Shown: positions 1 to 10,777, numbered from the stretch's first letter. The stretch: DNA of 64,000 nucleotides from Roseivirga sp. E12 (GCF_017592825.1 NZ_JAGFMD010000008.1:62001-126000), one strand, 5' to 3'. Numbers and translations: made by a program. The notes: generated from the sequence alone by a model not told the origin.

Positions 1-1260
1 ATAAGCACCTCCATATGCCTTTCTGGTGATTACCGTAATTCTCGGTACAGTGGCTTCAGCAAACGCGTACAACAACTTGGCTCCATTAGTAATAATCCCT
101 CTCCACTCTTGGTCAGTTCCTGGCAAGAACCCAGGAACATCTTCGAGCACTAATAGTGGGATGTTAAAGCTATCGCAAAAACGAACAAATCTTGCACCCT
201 TCACACTGGCATCAATATCCAATACACCTGCTAAGGATGCGGGTTGATTACCAACAATACCTATCGATCTTCCACCAATTTTAGCGAAGCCAACAATAAT
301 ATTTTCTGCATAGTTCTTATGCACCTCAAAGAACGTATCCTCATCAATCAAGTGCTCAATGACCTCATGCATATCATAAGGTTGATTCGGATTGTCAGGA
401 ATAATGTCATTGAGTTTTGTACGAATCTCATTATCTGCACTATAGCTATAAACTGGCGCATCTTCCTCGCAATTCTGAGGAATATAGGAGATCAGCTTCT
501 TAATATCGTTCAAACATTGTACCTCGTTGGCAGAGGAGAAGTGCGTAACTCCACTTTTAGTACTATGGGTACTGGCACCACCTAGTTCTTCAGCAGTCAC
601 ATCTTCTTGCGTAACGGTCTTCACTACGTTAGGACCAGTTACGAACATATAGGATGTGTTCTCTACCATAAAGATAAAATCCGTAATGGCTGGGGAATAA
701 ACAGCGCCACCAGCGCATGGCCCCATAATAGCAGATATTTGAGGAATCACTCCTGAAGCTCTTGTGTTCCGATAGAATATATCGGCATAGCCACCTAGCG
801 AAACAACTCCTTCTTGGATACGAGCACCACCCGAATCGTTCAAACCAATTATTGGGGCGCCATTTTTCATGGCCAAATCCATCAGCTTGCAAATCTTTTC
901 AGCATGCGTCTCAGACAGGGAACCACCAAATACAGTAAAGTCCTGAGAATAGACGTAAACCAAACGGCCATTGACAGTACCATAGCCAGTGACGACACCA
1001 TCTCCCAAGTAAATTTCTTTGTCGAGCCCGAAATCAGTCGCACGGTGCTCTACAAACTTTCCAATCTCTTCAAAAGTGCCCTCATCTATTAACAGCGTAA
1101 TACGCTCTCTCGCGGTAAGTTTACCTCTCTTATGCTGTGCCTCTATTCGCTTTTCTCCACCACCGAGCATCGCTTGGTCGTTCTTTGATTGAAGCAAAGC
1201 ATATTTCTCTTCTTTGCTTAAAATCCGTGCTTCAGATGGCCCGTTTTGCTGATCTCCCAT
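1..1260 (-). CDS. Acyl-CoA carboxylase carboxyltransferase (propionyl-CoA carboxylase beta type), C-terminus cut by window edge
   Basis: The reading frame runs without a stop from an ATG at 1258-1260 to base 1, giving about 420 residues. It starts [14 protein letters not shown] and shows crotonase-fold carboxyltransferase signatures: [12 protein letters not shown], the oxyanion-type [11 protein letters not shown], and [18 protein letters not shown] in the second half. The family transfers CO2 from carboxybiotin to propionyl- or acetyl-CoA. Full-length members are about 510-520 residues, so roughly 100 are missing. Substrate (propionyl, methylmalonyl or acetyl) cannot be fixed from sequence alone. 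A biotinyl carrier gene lies 40 kb away at 41767 and may be a partner; that link is inference. Confidence 0.93.
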   Translation of the reverse strand, partial: MGDQQNGPSEARILSKEEKYALLQSKNDQAMLGGGEKRIEAQHKRGKLTARERITLLIDEGTFEEIGKFVEHRATDFGLDKEIYLGDGVVTGYGTVNGRLVYVYSQDFTVFGGSLSETHAEKICKLMDLAMKNGAPIIGLNDSGGARIQEGVVSLGGYADIFYRNTRASGVIPQISAIMGPCAGGAVYSPAITDFIFMVENTSYMFVTGPNVVKTVTQEDVTAEELGGASTHSTKSGVTHFSSANEVQCLNDIKKLISYIPQNCEEDAPVYSYSADNEIRTKLNDIIPDNPNQPYDMHEVIEHLIDEDTFFEVHKNYAENIIVGFAKIGGRSIGIVGNQPASLAGVLDIDASVKGARFVRFCDSFNIPLLVLEDVPGFLPGTDQEWRGIITNGAKLLYAFAEATVPRITVITRKAYGGAY

Positions 1261-1279
1261 AGGTACTTTGTTAAGTAGC

Positions 1280-1287
1280 CAAAGATA
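1280..1287 (-). promoter_or_regulatory. Candidate -7 element for the carboxyltransferase gene
   Basis: On the minus strand the bases read TATCTTTG, an exact TAnnTTTG Bacteroidota -7 box, 20 bases before the ATG. No clean TTTG lies at the expected 19-20 base distance upstream, so this is a weaker promoter call than the others in the window. Confidence 0.4.
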
Positions 1288-1398
1288 TATAGATAGACTC
1301 AAAAAAGAATTTTCAGCACTAGTAATTCCACAATCGGAAGATTCATTATTTATCAATATGCCTTATATTCGGCCATCCTTATAAAAGGCCTACTGAGT

Positions 1399-2340
1399 AT
1401 GCGTAAAGCAGTTATTGATCTTGGAACAAACACCTTTCATCTCTTTATCGTGGAAATCGATCAAGGGACGATCAACACGCTTTATAAAGAAAAAATCGCA
1501 GTTAAAATTGGGCAGAATGGTATTAGTAAGGGCAAAATCGCCAATGATGCCATCAAACGAGCCATACATACACTGAAAATCTTTAAAACCGTCATCGATC
1601 AGTTCGAAGTAACCGATGTGAAAGGTGTCGCCACAAGCGCAATTCGCAGCGCAAGGAATGGCCAATCGGTGATTGACGAGATTGAGCAAGAAACAGGTAT
1701 TCGTATCAACGTTATTTCAGGAGACTTAGAGGCCGAACTGATTTTTGGAGGTGTGAAGGCCGCTCTGAATCTGACCAATCAAAACCAGCTGGTGATGGAT
1801 ATTGGTGGGGGCAGTGTCGAATTCATTATCGGTAACAATCAGCAAATATCTTGGAAAAGAAGCTTTGAAATAGGAGCTCAACGTCTACTGGACAAGTTTC
1901 ACAAAAGTGATCCTATGCCAGCTGAGAATGTCGATCAAATGTTTGACTGGCTTTCCGAAGAGCTTCTAGAACTTAAAGAAGCACTAGAAACCCATAAACC
2001 AATAGGCATTATTGGTTGCTCAGGTACGTTTGACACGCTCTCTGAGATATACCTTCAGCAAATTAAAAAAGAACGGAAGGCTACGAGCACGACTTTCAAA
2101 CTGCCGATTAAGGACTACCACGATATTCATCGTTCTTTACTCATTAAAGACAAGGCAGAGCGATTAGCAATTCCGGGCATGGTAAGTATGCGAGTCGATA
2201 TGATTGTAGTTGCTAGTTGTTTGATCTCCTTCGTGATTGAACATTTAGATGTGAAAAACATCACCGCTTGCACATATGCCCTAAAAGAAGGTTTACTCTT
2301 TTCAGACAAAGCCTTAAACGAAACTTCAGAAAGTAATTAA
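1399..2340 (+). CDS. Ppx/GppA family phosphatase
   Basis: This 313-residue protein belongs to the exopolyphosphatase / guanosine pentaphosphatase family of the ASKHA fold. The first phosphate loop is visible at the N-terminus (DLGTNTFHLFIVEID, residues 7-21) and the second as MDIGGGSVEFIIG near residue 133. At about 310 residues it is the short form without the C-terminal HD domain of E. coli Ppx. Family members remove terminal phosphate from polyphosphate or pppGpp; which one applies here is not visible. The next gene begins four bases after the stop, so the two are probably co-transcribed. Confidence 0.9.
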   Translation: MRKAVIDLGTNTFHLFIVEIDQGTINTLYKEKIAVKIGQNGISKGKIANDAIKRAIHTLKIFKTVIDQFEVTDVKGVATSAIRSARNGQSVIDEIEQETGIRINVISGDLEAELIFGGVKAALNLTNQNQLVMDIGGGSVEFIIGNNQQISWKRSFEIGAQRLLDKFHKSDPMPAENVDQMFDWLSEELLELKEALETHKPIGIIGCSGTFDTLSEIYLQQIKKERKATSTTFKLPIKDYHDIHRSLLIKDKAERLAIPGMVSMRVDMIVVASCLISFVIEHLDVKNITACTYALKEGLLFSDKALNETSESN

Positions 2341-2344
2341 GCTC

Positions 2345-3424
2345 ATGGCCATTTATACTCATAAAGCGCTTTACGATTTCGCTCATGCCATTTTCATAAA
2401 AATAGGTTGCTCTGAAACAGATGCAACCATCGCATCAGATACCTTATTGTCAGCAGACCTTAGAGGTGTTGATTCGCATGGAGTGGCAAGACTAAGCGGA
2501 TACGTCAGGTTGTGGGATAAAGGAAGAATCAATGCTACTCCCAACATTAGGATTGTACATGAGTCTCCAAGTACCGCAGTGGTTGATGGGGATGCTGGAC
2601 TTGGTTTGGTAGTTGCGCCTTTTGCAATGCAAGTAGCCATTGAAAAGGCTAAAAACGCTGGAACAGGATGGGTTGCTGTAAAAAACTCCAACCATTATGG
2701 TATAGCTGGTTATCATGCTATGAAGGCTCTAAGTCATGACATGATTGGCATGTCAATGACAAATGCTAGTCCTTTGGTAGCTCCTACTTTTTCCAAAGAG
2801 CGACTCTTAGGAACTAACCCGATAGCCGTTGCCATTCCTGCTAACGAAGAACCTCCTTATGTAGGTGACTTTGCTACTACAACGGCTGCAAATGGTAAAC
2901 TCGAGATTCTACAAAGAAAAGATGAACCTGCACCTGAGGGTTGGATTCAGGATGAGGAAGGCAATGTGACCACCAATGCTTATGGGGTAAAACAAGGTGG
3001 TGCTTTGAGACCACTCGGTGGAGATAGATCGAATGGTAGTCACAAAGGATATATCCTTGGATCAATGGTTGATATTTTCTCGGCTGTACTCTCCGGAGCC
3101 AACTACGGTCCGTGGGCACCTCCGTTTGTCAGCTTTATGGATCCTGTAAGCGATCCTGTTGGCGAAGGTTTAGGTCATTTTTTTGGCGCCATGCGTGTGG
3201 ATGCTTTCAGACCTGCTGATGACTTCAAAATACATATGGACAAATGGATTAGGCGATTCAGAAATTCAGAACCTGTTCACAAAGAAGAACCTGTACTTAT
3301 TCCTGGTGATCCAGAACGAGCGATGGAGAAAGAGCGTGAAGCAAACGGTATTCCTATCCTAGATGCTGTAGAGAATGATCTTAAAGAACTTGGAGATCGA
3401 TTTGGTGTAAGCCTTAAAGGGTAA
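2345..3424 (+). CDS. Malate/L-lactate dehydrogenase (Ldh2 family) oxidoreductase
   Basis: This 359-residue protein has the type-2 malate/lactate dehydrogenase fold, unrelated to classical LDH. Diagnostic stretches are LLSADLRGVDSHGVARL near the N-terminus, KNSNHYGIAGYHA with the catalytic His near residue 118, and LLGTNPIAVAIPA in the middle. The family uses NAD(P)H to interconvert 2-oxo and 2-hydroxy acids; members act on malate, lactate, ureidoglycolate or 2,3-diketogulonate, and the substrate is not predictable here. The start is four bases after the Ppx/GppA stop. The 3' end overlaps the convergent gene at 3414 by 11 bases. Confidence 0.88.
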   Translation: MAIYTHKALYDFAHAIFIKIGCSETDATIASDTLLSADLRGVDSHGVARLSGYVRLWDKGRINATPNIRIVHESPSTAVVDGDAGLGLVVAPFAMQVAIEKAKNAGTGWVAVKNSNHYGIAGYHAMKALSHDMIGMSMTNASPLVAPTFSKERLLGTNPIAVAIPANEEPPYVGDFATTTAANGKLEILQRKDEPAPEGWIQDEEGNVTTNAYGVKQGGALRPLGGDRSNGSHKGYILGSMVDIFSAVLSGANYGPWAPPFVSFMDPVSDPVGEGLGHFFGAMRVDAFRPADDFKIHMDKWIRRFRNSEPVHKEEPVLIPGDPERAMEKEREANGIPILDAVENDLKELGDRFGVSLKG

Positions 3425-3980
3425 TACCCCCACGAATTACGATCGCACTGTTATAGGGAGATCTGAGGTCATCATGCAATAGGTTGAGGAGTACCGTCAA
3501 ATTAACACCACCTCTACCGAAAACTGGTTGAAACACACCACCACCTATAAACAAACCTGGCACCCACTCTCTCACTGTTCCTTGGGATCCATCAAATGAT
3601 GGGAATTCAGTATTCAGCGTTTCAAACTCAGCATGGGCGAAGATATTATCGAATACTCTATGTCTCAAAAATGTCCTTCCGCCATAGACGCTATTGGTTA
3701 CTTTAAATTGGTTGCCTGAGGGTCTAGCCAGGAATTCTCTCGATAAGTAGAGATACGTAGTTCCAACGCCCACAGAAAAGTCATCATTAATCATATAACC
3801 AGCCAGTGGGGAAACATCAATAAAGGTGAATCTGTTGCCCAGGTTGAAAGAGAAGTTTCCTCCAAAATAGACTCTTTCTTTAAAGCTTAGAGATTCAGGT
3901 TCTTCTTCGAAATAGACCTGAGCATTTGATAGTGAAACAAGTCCAAATGCCAGCGTTAGTGTGAGTAAAAGCTTCTTCAT
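3414..3980 (-). CDS. Putative secreted or outer-membrane beta-barrel protein
   Basis: This 188-residue protein of unknown function starts at the ATG (cat at 3978-3980); an in-frame GTG two codons upstream is less likely. MKKLLLTLTLAFGLVSLSNA is a clear signal peptide. The rest alternates polar and hydrophobic or aromatic residues with many glycines (FGGNFSFNLGNRFTFIDVSP, GLFIGGGVFQPVFGRG) and ends in a hydrophobic strand finishing ITL, the pattern of a small outer-membrane barrel. No enzyme motif is seen. It overlaps the convergent dehydrogenase gene by 11 bases. Confidence 0.75.
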   Translation of the reverse strand: MKKLLLTLTLAFGLVSLSNAQVYFEEEPESLSFKERVYFGGNFSFNLGNRFTFIDVSPLAGYMINDDFSVGVGTTYLYLSREFLARPSGNQFKVTNSVYGGRTFLRHRVFDNIFAHAEFETLNTEFPSFDGSQGTVREWVPGLFIGGGVFQPVFGRGGVNLTVLLNLLHDDLRSPYNSAIVIRGGITL

Positions 3981-4036
3981 ATGCACTGTAAACGAAAAAG
4001 TCCTCGAAAGAGGACTATAATTCTTGAATATTTTTC

Positions 4037-4336
4037 TTAGTCTTCGCTGACTACGATGTACAAATCTTCTGAGGGCTTTTTCATGAGATAATTCTCCCTT
4101 GCAAACTTCTCAAGGAGCTCCTTATTTGTACTCAACTCTTCCTTGTCCTTTAACACTTCGACCTTCTTATCTATATAGAAGGCTTTTTGGGCTTTCAGCC
4201 CGTTTAACTTTTGTGTCATTTTAATTTGAGAAACTACATCGTTGGAGTCAACAAAGAGCATCCATACGATAAAGAAGGTTCCGAAAAGGAAATAGTAGTT
4301 CTTAAAGAATTTTGGAATCTTGGCGAAAGGATTCAT
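4037..4336 (-). CDS. Septum formation initiator family protein (DivIC/FtsB-like)
   Basis: This 99-residue bitopic protein has a short basic cytoplasmic N-terminus (MNPFAKIPKFFKN), one membrane helix at about residues 14-30 (YYFLFGTFFIVWMLFV), then a charged coiled coil to about residue 75 and the family ending ARENYLMKKPSEDLYIV. FtsB/DivIC proteins bridge FtsL and FtsQ in the division complex. In Bacteroidota the gene commonly follows eno; here a lipoprotein gene lies between them. The start region is inside a 14-bp inverted repeat (4310-4374), which may affect translation. Confidence 0.88.
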   Translation of the reverse strand: MNPFAKIPKFFKNYYFLFGTFFIVWMLFVDSNDVVSQIKMTQKLNGLKAQKAFYIDKKVEVLKDKEELSTNKELLEKFARENYLMKKPSEDLYIVVSED

Positions 4337-4374
4337 TGTATAAAAGTAATCAACTTTTCACCAAGATTCCAAAA
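4310..4374 (-). repeat. 14-bp perfect inverted repeat spanning the divIC-like start codon
   Basis: Arm 1 (4310-4323, TTTTGGAATCTTGG on plus) lies inside the first codons of the DivIC-like gene. Arm 2 (4361-4374, CCAAGATTCCAAAA) lies upstream of it. The 37-base spacer carries the start codon at 4334-4336. In the mRNA this forms a long-loop hairpin enclosing the translation start. Confidence 0.75.
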
Positions 4375-4383
4375 AGAGTATTC

Positions 4384-4968
4384 TTAGTTGTTTGGCGCAC
4401 CACCGTCAACCCATGCAAGAATACTTGTAATCTGAGCATCAGACAAGGCTGGAGACCCGCCTGGAGGCATTGTTCTACCGGCCACTCTGTTTCTGATTGC
4501 AGCAGCTCTAGGTTGCACATCACCAAAACCGTTGATCGCAAAAGGCGCATTACCACCATCCACATGACAACCTGAAGTTGCACATCTCGCTGTAAAGATC
4601 GGTGCTATATCATTTGCAAATGAAGGCACTGAGGCTGGAGAATCAACAATAGTCACTTGTGTAGTTCCAGAACAACCTTGGCTGGTGCGTGCAGTTACTG
4701 TGTATTGTCCTGCAGCTAAACCAGTGAATGTGCCTGAAGATTGGAACGTATTTCCATCAATACTATATTCAAAAGTACCACTCCCTCCAGTAGCTGAAGC
4801 AGTGAAGCTACCATCGGATTGACCGCTGGCCGCATTTGTGTTATTTGAAATAGCAATTGCAACGGCTACAGCGCATGGATCGGGTTGATCATCGCCTCCT
4901 CCATCACTACCACAGGCAGAGACAATGAGGGCAAGTGCTAAGAGCGAGTAAAGAAGTTTAGTTTTCAT
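4384..4968 (-). CDS. Lipoprotein with SprB-like repeat and C-terminal cytochrome c-like domain
   Basis: This protein is 194 residues from the ATG at 4966-4968. The N-terminus is a lipoprotein signal (LALIVSAC, Cys19). Residues about 35-110 hold one SprB-like unit (GTFEYSIDG, FTGLAAGQYTVTA, then a Cys). The C-terminus resembles a small c-type cytochrome: FANDIAPIFTARC, then C129-X4-C134-H135 (CATSGCH), and a distal-Met candidate M167 in RTMPPGG. The heme motif has four residues between the cysteines rather than two. The likely location is periplasm-facing and membrane-anchored. The electron partner is unknown. It sits between eno and the DivIC-like gene. Confidence 0.78.
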   Translation of the reverse strand: MKTKLLYSLLALALIVSACGSDGGGDDQPDPCAVAVAIAISNNTNAASGQSDGSFTASATGGSGTFEYSIDGNTFQSSGTFTGLAAGQYTVTARTSQGCSGTTQVTIVDSPASVPSFANDIAPIFTARCATSGCHVDGGNAPFAINGFGDVQPRAAAIRNRVAGRTMPPGGSPALSDAQITSILAWVDGGAPNN

Positions 4969-5063
4969 AATCAATCATTTGTAGCCTATACCTAGTCAAG
5001 CGAAAAAGGCTGCGATGATTTCATAAATAATTCTCAATTAATCGAAAGATGTCAGTCAAACAA

Positions 5064-5097
5064 CAAAAAGCCCCTTCTGTGCTTTACAGAAGGGGCT
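5064..5097 (-). terminator. Rho-independent terminator of the carA-eno unit
   Basis: A perfect 12-bp stem (5069-5080 with 5086-5097, AGCCCCTTCTGT) has a 5-base loop and is followed on the minus strand by TTTTTG. It starts 21 bases past the eno stop. Confidence 0.93.
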
Positions 5098-5118
5098 CCG
5101 TTTCTTGTAAATTCTGCT

Positions 5119-6417
<1,299 letters not shown>

Positions 6418-7530
6418 TTACGATTTGATAAGGTTGATAAATTGATCGAACAAATAACGTGAATCGTGAGGACCTGGTGATGACTCTGGGTGATATTGTA
6501 CGGAAAACGTTTTCTTACCTTTTACTTGAATTCCTGCGCAAGTATCATCATTTAAGTTTATATGCGTCAACTCAACTACATCTGAATTTTCAACGTCTTC
6601 TCGGCTTACGGCAAAACCGTGATTTTGAGAGGTTACTTCGCTCTTACCAGATACCAAATTCTTTACCGGGTGATTTAACCCCCTGTGGCCATTGTGCATT
6701 TTGAAAGTAGAAATACCGCATGCCAATGAGATAATTTGATGCCCTAGACAGATCCCAAATAATGGCCTATCAGCCGCCATGATATCTTGAGCTGTCTTGA
6801 TGGCATAATCCATAGAAGACGGGTCTCCAGGACCATTAGACAAGAAGTAACCATCGGGGTTCCATGCTTTCATTTCTTCGAAAGGTGTTTTCGCATTGAA
6901 AACCTTCAAATAACTACCTCGACTTGCCAAGTGATTAAGAATACTGGTTTTTACTCCCAGATCAAGCACCGCAATTTTATGACTGGCATTTTCATCGCCT
7001 ACGAAATATGGTTCTACTGTACTGACAAATGATGATAGCTCTAGACCTTCCATAGAAGGTACTTCTGCCAACCTTCTTTGTAGCTCATCATCAGACAAAT
7101 CTTCTGAAGAGATGATGGCGTTCATTGCACCTTTACTTCTGATATGGCGTACCAACAAACGGGTATCTAATTCGGATACTCCGACAATGTTGTTGTTCTC
7201 AAGGTATTCTTGCAGAGAACCGTCAGCCATACTTCGGCTATAGTCTTCTGAGAAAGTATTGACAACAAGTCCAGTGATCTTTGGTGAGTCAGACTCATTT
7301 TCAGAATCTTCAACACCATAGTTTCCGATGTGAGAAGTGGTGTTTACAACGATTTGACCGTAGTAAGAAGGGTCCGTGTAAATTTCCTGATAACCTGTCA
7401 TACCTGTATTAAAGCAGATTTCTGCTCCTACAGTCCCTATTTTTCCGATGGCAATTCCTTCAAAGCGAGATCCGTCTTCTAGCAAGAGGACTGCTTTCTT
7501 TTGAGATAAATTCAATGTGTTATGCGACAT
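6418..7530 (-). CDS. carA: Carbamoyl-phosphate synthase small (glutaminase) subunit
   Basis: This 370-residue protein releases ammonia from glutamine for carbamoyl phosphate synthesis (arginine and pyrimidines). The N-terminal CarA domain has FNTGMTGYQEI. The C-terminal class I glutamine amidotransferase has the nucleophile Cys in GICLGHQIISLA and the catalytic His-Glu in QYHPESSPGPHDS. The large subunit carB is not in the window. The gene is led by a well-formed promoter at 7563-7593 and shares its transcript with eno. Confidence 0.97.
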   Translation of the reverse strand: MSHNTLNLSQKKAVLLLEDGSRFEGIAIGKIGTVGAEICFNTGMTGYQEIYTDPSYYGQIVVNTTSHIGNYGVEDSENESDSPKITGLVVNTFSEDYSRSMADGSLQEYLENNNIVGVSELDTRLLVRHIRSKGAMNAIISSEDLSDDELQRRLAEVPSMEGLELSSFVSTVEPYFVGDENASHKIAVLDLGVKTSILNHLASRGSYLKVFNAKTPFEEMKAWNPDGYFLSNGPGDPSSMDYAIKTAQDIMAADRPLFGICLGHQIISLACGISTFKMHNGHRGLNHPVKNLVSGKSEVTSQNHGFAVSREDVENSDVVELTHINLNDDTCAGIQVKGKKTFSVQYHPESSPGPHDSRYLFDQFINLIKS

Positions 7531-7562
7531 ATGTTGATGGGCGTGCGACTTTTCGCATCGTG

Positions 7563-7593
7563 CAAAAATAAGCTCAAAAGTTTACCGAGCAAA
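7563..7593 (-). promoter_or_regulatory. Bacteroidota-type promoter of carA-eno
   Basis: On the minus strand TTTG (7590-7593) is separated by exactly 19 bases from TATTTTTG (7563-7570), matching TTTG-N19-TAnnTTTG. The carA ATG is about 30 bases further on. The start of transcript lacks the GCAGYCC seen at the ribosomal promoters. Confidence 0.82.
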
Positions 7594-7623
7594 ACTGATT
7601 TTGTCAGAGTGAACATACGTCAC

Positions 7624-7658
7624 AAAAAAAGGGATTGAACTTCCGCTCAATCCCTTTT
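7624..7658 (-). terminator. Terminator of the alpha operon after rplQ
   Basis: The stem GGGATTGA/TCAATCCC (7631-7638 with 7647-7654, plus flanking A-T pairs) has an 8-base loop and a run of seven T on the minus strand. It lies just past the rplQ stop. Confidence 0.9.
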
Positions 7659-7676
7659 AAAATTTATTAGAATGGA

Positions 7677-8330
7677 CTATTCTCCGTCCTTCTTTTCTTC
7701 TTCAGAATCATCAGCAGAAGCTTCTGGCTCAGTAGCCTCATCTGCTTCTGCAGCTGGTGCTTCTTCCTCAGTTGCAGCTTCAGTAGTTTCTTCTACTTCT
7801 GCCTCAACTACTTCTTCTACCTCAGGAGCTGCCTCTTCAACAACCTCAGCTACTTCCTCTACTACAGCTTCTTCAACTACAGTTTCGGTTGCAACAGCCT
7901 CAGCTGCCTTCTTCTTACCACCTCTTCTTCTCGTGCTCTTCTTCTTAGGTGCTGCTTCTTCTAACAACAACTCGTTGTAGTCAACCAACTCGATGATACA
8001 CATATCAGCATTATCACCTAACCTGTTGTTAGTTTTGATAATTCTTGTGTATCCACCTGGACGTGTAGCTACTTTCTCAGCGATCTCGTTGAAAAGTGTA
8101 GAAACAGAATCCTTGTCTTGTAGGTAAGAGAAAACAATTCTTCTAGAATGTGTTGTATCATCTTTAGCCTTCGTGATCAATGGCTCAACATATTTTCTCA
8201 ACGCCTTTGCTTTCGCTACAGTAGTTGTGATTCTTTTATGCTGAATCAAAGAAGAAGCCATGTTAGACAGCATTGCCTTTCTGTGAGGCGCTGTTCTACT
8301 TAAGTGATTAAATTTCTTCCCGTGTCTCAT
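7677..8330 (-). CDS. rplQ: Ribosomal protein L17 with long acidic tail
   Basis: This 217-residue protein has residues 1 to about 115 as canonical L17 ([28 protein letters not shown]), part of the large subunit near the exit tunnel. It then has a basic patch ([13 protein letters not shown]) and roughly 80 residues made almost only of Ala, Glu, Val and Thr. L17 is often extended in Bacteroidota; the tail here is low complexity and strongly acidic. It starts five bases after the rpoA stop and is the last gene before the terminator. Confidence 0.96.
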   Translation of the reverse strand: MRHGKKFNHLSRTAPHRKAMLSNMASSLIQHKRITTTVAKAKALRKYVEPLITKAKDDTTHSRRIVFSYLQDKDSVSTLFNEIAEKVATRPGGYTRIIKTNNRLGDNADMCIIELVDYNELLLEEAAPKKKSTRRRGGKKKAAEAVATETVVEEAVVEEVAEVVEEAAPEVEEVVEAEVEETTEAATEEEAPAAEADEATEPEASADDSEEEKKDGE

Positions 8331-8335
8331 TTCTC

Positions 8336-9325
8336 TTACTCCTCTTCGAGTTTATATTTTGCCAAGTCCATTCCGAAAGTCAGGTTCTTATCAGCAACAA
8401 GTTGCTCTAGCTCAGCTAAAGACTTCTTACCGAAGTTTCTGAATTTCATCATGTCTGAAATTTCTAATCTTACCAAATCGCCCAATGAACGAACGTCAGC
8501 AGCTTTCAAGCAGTTGTAAGCTCTAACTGAAAGATCAAGATCATTCAAATTAGTTTTCAATAGCTTACGCATGTGAAGCATTTCTTCATCTACTTGCTCT
8601 GGCTCATCTAGTGCTCCAGTTTCTAAAATCATGTTCTGATCAGAGAATAGCATGAAGTGCTGAATCAAAATGTGAGCTGCACCTTTCAATGCATTTTCAG
8701 GGTGGATAGAACCATCAGTTTTGATATCCAACACAAGCATTTCGTAGTCAGTTTTCTGCTCTACCCTTGTGTTTTCCACACTGTACTTAACATTTTTGAT
8801 TGGTGTGAAGATGGCATCGATCGGAATGTATCCGAACACTTGCTCAGAAGGTCTGTTTTCTTCCGCTGGAAGGTAACCTCTACCCTTCTCGATTGTCAAT
8901 TCAATCTCGAACTTGATACCGTTATCTAAGTAACAAACCACATCTTCTGGATTCAGAATCTCAAAAGCACTAGTGAATTTTCCAATGTCACCAGCTGTGA
9001 ATTTGTCTTGACCTTCGATCACTACATTTATCTTGTTGTCAACAGTGTCAGAAATCTTTTTGAATCTTACTTTTTTAAGGTTCAAGATGATCTCAGATAC
9101 GTCTTCAACTACACCCTCAATTGTAGAGAACTCATGCAGTACGCTAGGAATCTTGATTCCTGTGATTGCATAGCCTTCTAAAGAAGAAAGTAAAATTCTT
9201 CTTAGTGCATTACCAACTGTTACCCCGTAACCTTTTTCCAATGGTTTAAATGTGAACAGACCGTGAAAATCGTCTGCCTTCTCCATCACCACCTTCTCCG
9301 GGATTTGAAATGCTAGTATTGACAT
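8336..9325 (-). CDS. rpoA: RNA polymerase alpha subunit
   Basis: The start is chosen at cat 9323-9325 ([16 protein letters not shown]). The alternative 18 codons upstream overlaps rpsD and lacks homology to RpoA. This gives 329 residues. The N-terminal domain dimerises and nucleates polymerase assembly ([18 protein letters not shown]). The C-terminal helix-hairpin-helix domain ([33 protein letters not shown]) contacts DNA and regulators. It lies between rpsD and rplQ in the usual alpha-operon order. Confidence 0.97.
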   Translation of the reverse strand: MSILAFQIPEKVVMEKADDFHGLFTFKPLEKGYGVTVGNALRRILLSSLEGYAITGIKIPSVLHEFSTIEGVVEDVSEIILNLKKVRFKKISDTVDNKINVVIEGQDKFTAGDIGKFTSAFEILNPEDVVCYLDNGIKFEIELTIEKGRGYLPAEENRPSEQVFGYIPIDAIFTPIKNVKYSVENTRVEQKTDYEMLVLDIKTDGSIHPENALKGAAHILIQHFMLFSDQNMILETGALDEPEQVDEEMLHMRKLLKTNLNDLDLSVRAYNCLKAADVRSLGDLVRLEISDMMKFRNFGKKSLAELEQLVADKNLTFGMDLAKYKLEEE

Positions 9326-9356
9326 ATATCTTAAATTTAAAAGGTTCTTAAATGTA

Positions 9357-9962
9357 TTATTTAGAGTAAAGCTCGACAATAAGCTGCTCTTTGATATTCT
9401 CAGGAATATCTTCTCTTGCAGGCGTATTGATTACCGAACCAGTCATTTCTGACTTATTCCACTCTAACCAAGGGTACTTCTGTACAGAATTAGCGCCTAA
9501 GCTATCAGTGATCAACTCAAGAGATTTTGACTTCTCTCTTACACCAATCACGTCAGTTGACTTCACCTGGTAAGAAGGGATGTTCAACACTTCACCGTTG
9601 ATGGTGATGTGCTTGTGAGACACTAACTGTCTCGCAGCTCTTCTTGTAGGTGCAATACCTAGTCTGAAAACGATGTTATCTAATCTTGCCTCCAATAACT
9701 GAAGTAAGATCTCACCGGTAATTCCCGACTTTGCCGAAGCTTTATCGAAAAGGTTAGCAAACTGCTTCTCTAAAACACCATAAGTGTATTTAGCCTTTTG
9801 CTTCTCCATCAATTGGATTGCATATTCAGATTGCTTTCTTCTTCTACTCCTGCCATGCTGGCCTGGAGGATAAGCTTTCTTTTGTAATGCTTTGCTGTGA
9901 CCAAAAATAGGATCATTAAATCTCCTTGCAATTTTAGCCTTTGGACCTCTATATCTTGCCAT
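9357..9962 (-). CDS. rpsD: Ribosomal protein S4
   Basis: This 201-residue primary 16S rRNA binder and small-subunit assembly protein begins [15 protein letters not shown]. An S4 RNA-binding domain covers about residues 92-155 ([40 protein letters not shown]). No N-terminal zinc cysteines are present, so this is the Cys-free form. In E. coli S4 autoregulates the alpha operon. The site is not recognised here. Confidence 0.97.
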   Translation of the reverse strand: MARYRGPKAKIARRFNDPIFGHSKALQKKAYPPGQHGRSRRRKQSEYAIQLMEKQKAKYTYGVLEKQFANLFDKASAKSGITGEILLQLLEARLDNIVFRLGIAPTRRAARQLVSHKHITINGEVLNIPSYQVKSTDVIGVREKSKSLELITDSLGANSVQKYPWLEWNKSEMTGSVINTPAREDIPENIKEQLIVELYSK

Positions 9963-9980
9963 TACTAATAATTTCTAAAA

Positions 9981-10373
9981 TTAAACTCTTCTTCTTTTTG
10001 GAGGACGACATCCATTGTGTGGTAATGGAGTCACATCTCTAATGAGTGTTACTTCGATACCAGAGTTCTGGATAGTTCTGATAGCAGATTCTCTACCTGC
10101 ACCAGGTCCTTTTACAAAGACTTCTACTTTTCTTAAACCCAATTCATATGCCTTTTGAGCACAATCCTGAGCTGCTTGTTGTGCAGCATATGGGGTGTTT
10201 TTCTTTGAGCCTTTGAAGCCCATCTTTCCTGCCGAAGCCCAAGAGATCACTTGACCTTGTTGGTTGGTCAAAGAGATGATGATGTTGTTGAAAGACGCCT
10301 TAATGTGCGCCTGTCCAAGTGCATCCACCTGTACTACTCTCTTTCTTGCTTTATCTTTTCTTTTCTCAGCCAT
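9981..10373 (-). CDS. rpsK: Ribosomal protein S11
   Basis: This 130-residue protein of the 30S platform has the S11 signature ([14 protein letters not shown], then [17 protein letters not shown] at the C-terminus). It has a short basic N-terminal extension and normal length. It sits between rpsM and rpsD in standard order. Confidence 0.97.
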   Translation of the reverse strand: MAEKRKDKARKRVVQVDALGQAHIKASFNNIIISLTNQQGQVISWASAGKMGFKGSKKNTPYAAQQAAQDCAQKAYELGLRKVEVFVKGPGAGRESAIRTIQNSGIEVTLIRDVTPLPHNGCRPPKRRRV

Positions 10374-10397
10374 CTTTATAATATTATTAAGCTGTTA

Positions 10398-10775
10398 TTA
10401 CTTAGTAGCTTTCTTCTTGTTAGCAACCGTCTTTCTCTTACCTTTTCTGGTTCTAGAGTTGTTCTTAGTATGCTGACCACGAACAGGCAAGCCTCTTCTA
10501 TGTCTCAAACCTCTGTAGCAACCGATATCCATCAATCGCTTGATGTTCAATTGTACTTCAGACTTAAGCACACCTTCGATTTTGAACTCTTCACTAATGA
10601 TAGTTCTTATCGCTTTCTGCTGGTCATCGTCTAGCTCACCAATTTTGGTGTTGACATCAATACCTGCTTTGTTCAGCACATAGTTAGCCGAGCTACGACC
10701 AATACCGAAAATGTATGTTAAACCAATTTCGGATCTCTTGTGATCTGGAATATCTACTCCTGCAATCCTTGCCAT
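10398..10775 (-). CDS. rpsM: Ribosomal protein S13
   Basis: This 125-residue 30S head protein contacts the P-site tRNA and the 50S subunit. It begins [20 protein letters not shown] and carries the family block [20 protein letters not shown] before a lysine-rich tail. It starts two bases after the rpmJ stop. Confidence 0.97.
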   Translation of the reverse strand: MARIAGVDIPDHKRSEIGLTYIFGIGRSSANYVLNKAGIDVNTKIGELDDDQQKAIRTIISEEFKIEGVLKSEVQLNIKRLMDIGCYRGLRHRRGLPVRGQHTKNNSRTRKGKRKTVANKKKATK

Positions 10776-10777
10776 AA

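Noticed and set aside
7672-7980. Ser/Ala-rich open frame on the plus strand
   Set aside because: It is the antisense shadow of the repetitive acidic tail of rplQ and has no start context or homology.
9326-9379. Longer rpoA start
   Set aside because: It overlaps the end of rpsD and the extra 18 residues do not match RpoA; the ATG at 9325 gives the expected MSILAFQ start.
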